Below are positions 5,087-5,209 of a DNA stretch of 5,209 nucleotides, piece after piece (position 1 is the first letter of the stretch; the number at the start of each line of letters is the position of its first letter). A program made the translations under genes and the position numbers. Source of the DNA: Bacteroidota bacterium (GTDB taxonomy: Bacteria > Bacteroidota > Bacteroidia > Bacteroidales > Paludibacteraceae); NCBI GenBank assembly GCA_022709605.1, contig JAKLIM010000278.1:1-5209 (forward strand), in the 5' to 3' direction. Below the pieces are notes generated by a model. That model saw only the letters and a program-made list of their open reading frames with translations, searched no databases and was not told the origin of the DNA.

Positions 5087-5209
5087 ATGAAAAAAACGTT
5101 GATAATAGGAGCCAGCAACAATCCCGATCGTTATGCTTACAAAGCAGCCGAACGATTGTTGGCACACGGACATGAAATAGAATCATTGGGAATACGACCG
5201 GATGTTATT
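5087..5209 (+). CDS. CoA-binding domain protein (YccU-like), 5' part cut by window edge
   Basis: Only the first 41 residues are in the window; the frame runs open to the last base. The start MKKTLIIGASNNPDRYAYKAAERLLAHGHEIESLGIRP shows a Rossmann-type first strand with the GASxNPxRYxYKA pattern of the small CoA-binding proteins (CoA_binding_2, the YccU type), which are about 120-140 residues long. The exact role of these proteins is poorly defined; CoA or acyl-CoA binding is known from family structure rather than from an assigned reaction. The ATG at 5087 lies 37 bases after the aroB stop with no promoter visible between, so the two are likely one transcript. Confidence 0.85.
   Translation, partial: MKKTLIIGASNNPDRYAYKAAERLLAHGHEIESLGIRPDVI

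Noticed and set aside
1..5209. CRISPR array, tRNA, rRNA, insertion sequence or phage attachment site
   Set aside because: No spaced repeats, cloverleaf, transposase frame or terminal inverted repeats were seen on either strand.

Overview
The window looks like a chromosomal piece from an AT-rich member of the Bacteroidota, most likely the order Bacteroidales. The signs are the penicillin-binding protein and 3-dehydroquinate synthase sequences, a Bacteroides-like thioredoxin lipoprotein, the lack of Shine-Dalgarno sequences, and promoters of the Bacteroidota type (-7 TAnnTTTG with a -33 TTTG). The taxonomic call is inference from recognised sequence style; no search was run.

Layout. Bases 1-1906 (+) hold the 3' end of a class A penicillin-binding protein (PBP1A type, transpeptidase domain only) and, 34 bases on, a 184-residue multi-pass membrane protein of unknown function. 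A 15-bp A/T-flanked hairpin at 2045-2078 sits between convergent genes and can end transcription from both sides. Bases 2112-3821 (-) hold a five-gene run that reads, in transcription order: ArsR-family repressor, 72-aa two-helix membrane protein (DUF6132-like), 86-aa two-helix membrane protein (DUF2892/YgaP-like, tentative), 85-aa heavy-metal-associated (HMA) domain protein, then, after a 157-base gap holding a palindrome and a tandem repeat, a thioredoxin-fold lipoprotein. Bases 3997-5209 (+) hold aroB and the start of a CoA-binding (YccU-like) protein gene, driven by their own promoter.

The most interesting part is the ArsR cassette. Its promoter can be read directly: an inverted repeat fills the spacer between a -33 TTTG and a -7 TATATTTG, and a copy matching at 20 of 21 bases lies in front of the second gene, without promoter elements. 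The promoter also fixes the repressor start at 3821 rather than 3851. Every product carries paired cysteines: CxxxCxC at the end of the repressor, GCxxG[S/T]C in both membrane proteins, CxxC in the HMA protein and WCGPC in the thioredoxin. No transporter, reductase or oxidase is encoded in the run. I infer a thiol-, metal- or sulfur-stress module in which a soft ligand is sensed by ArsR and handled by a chain of cysteine proteins in and around the inner membrane. The ligand and the biochemical reaction cannot be read from the sequence.

The genes on both sides (cell-wall synthesis, shikimate pathway) are housekeeping genes and appear intact or are cut only by the window edges.
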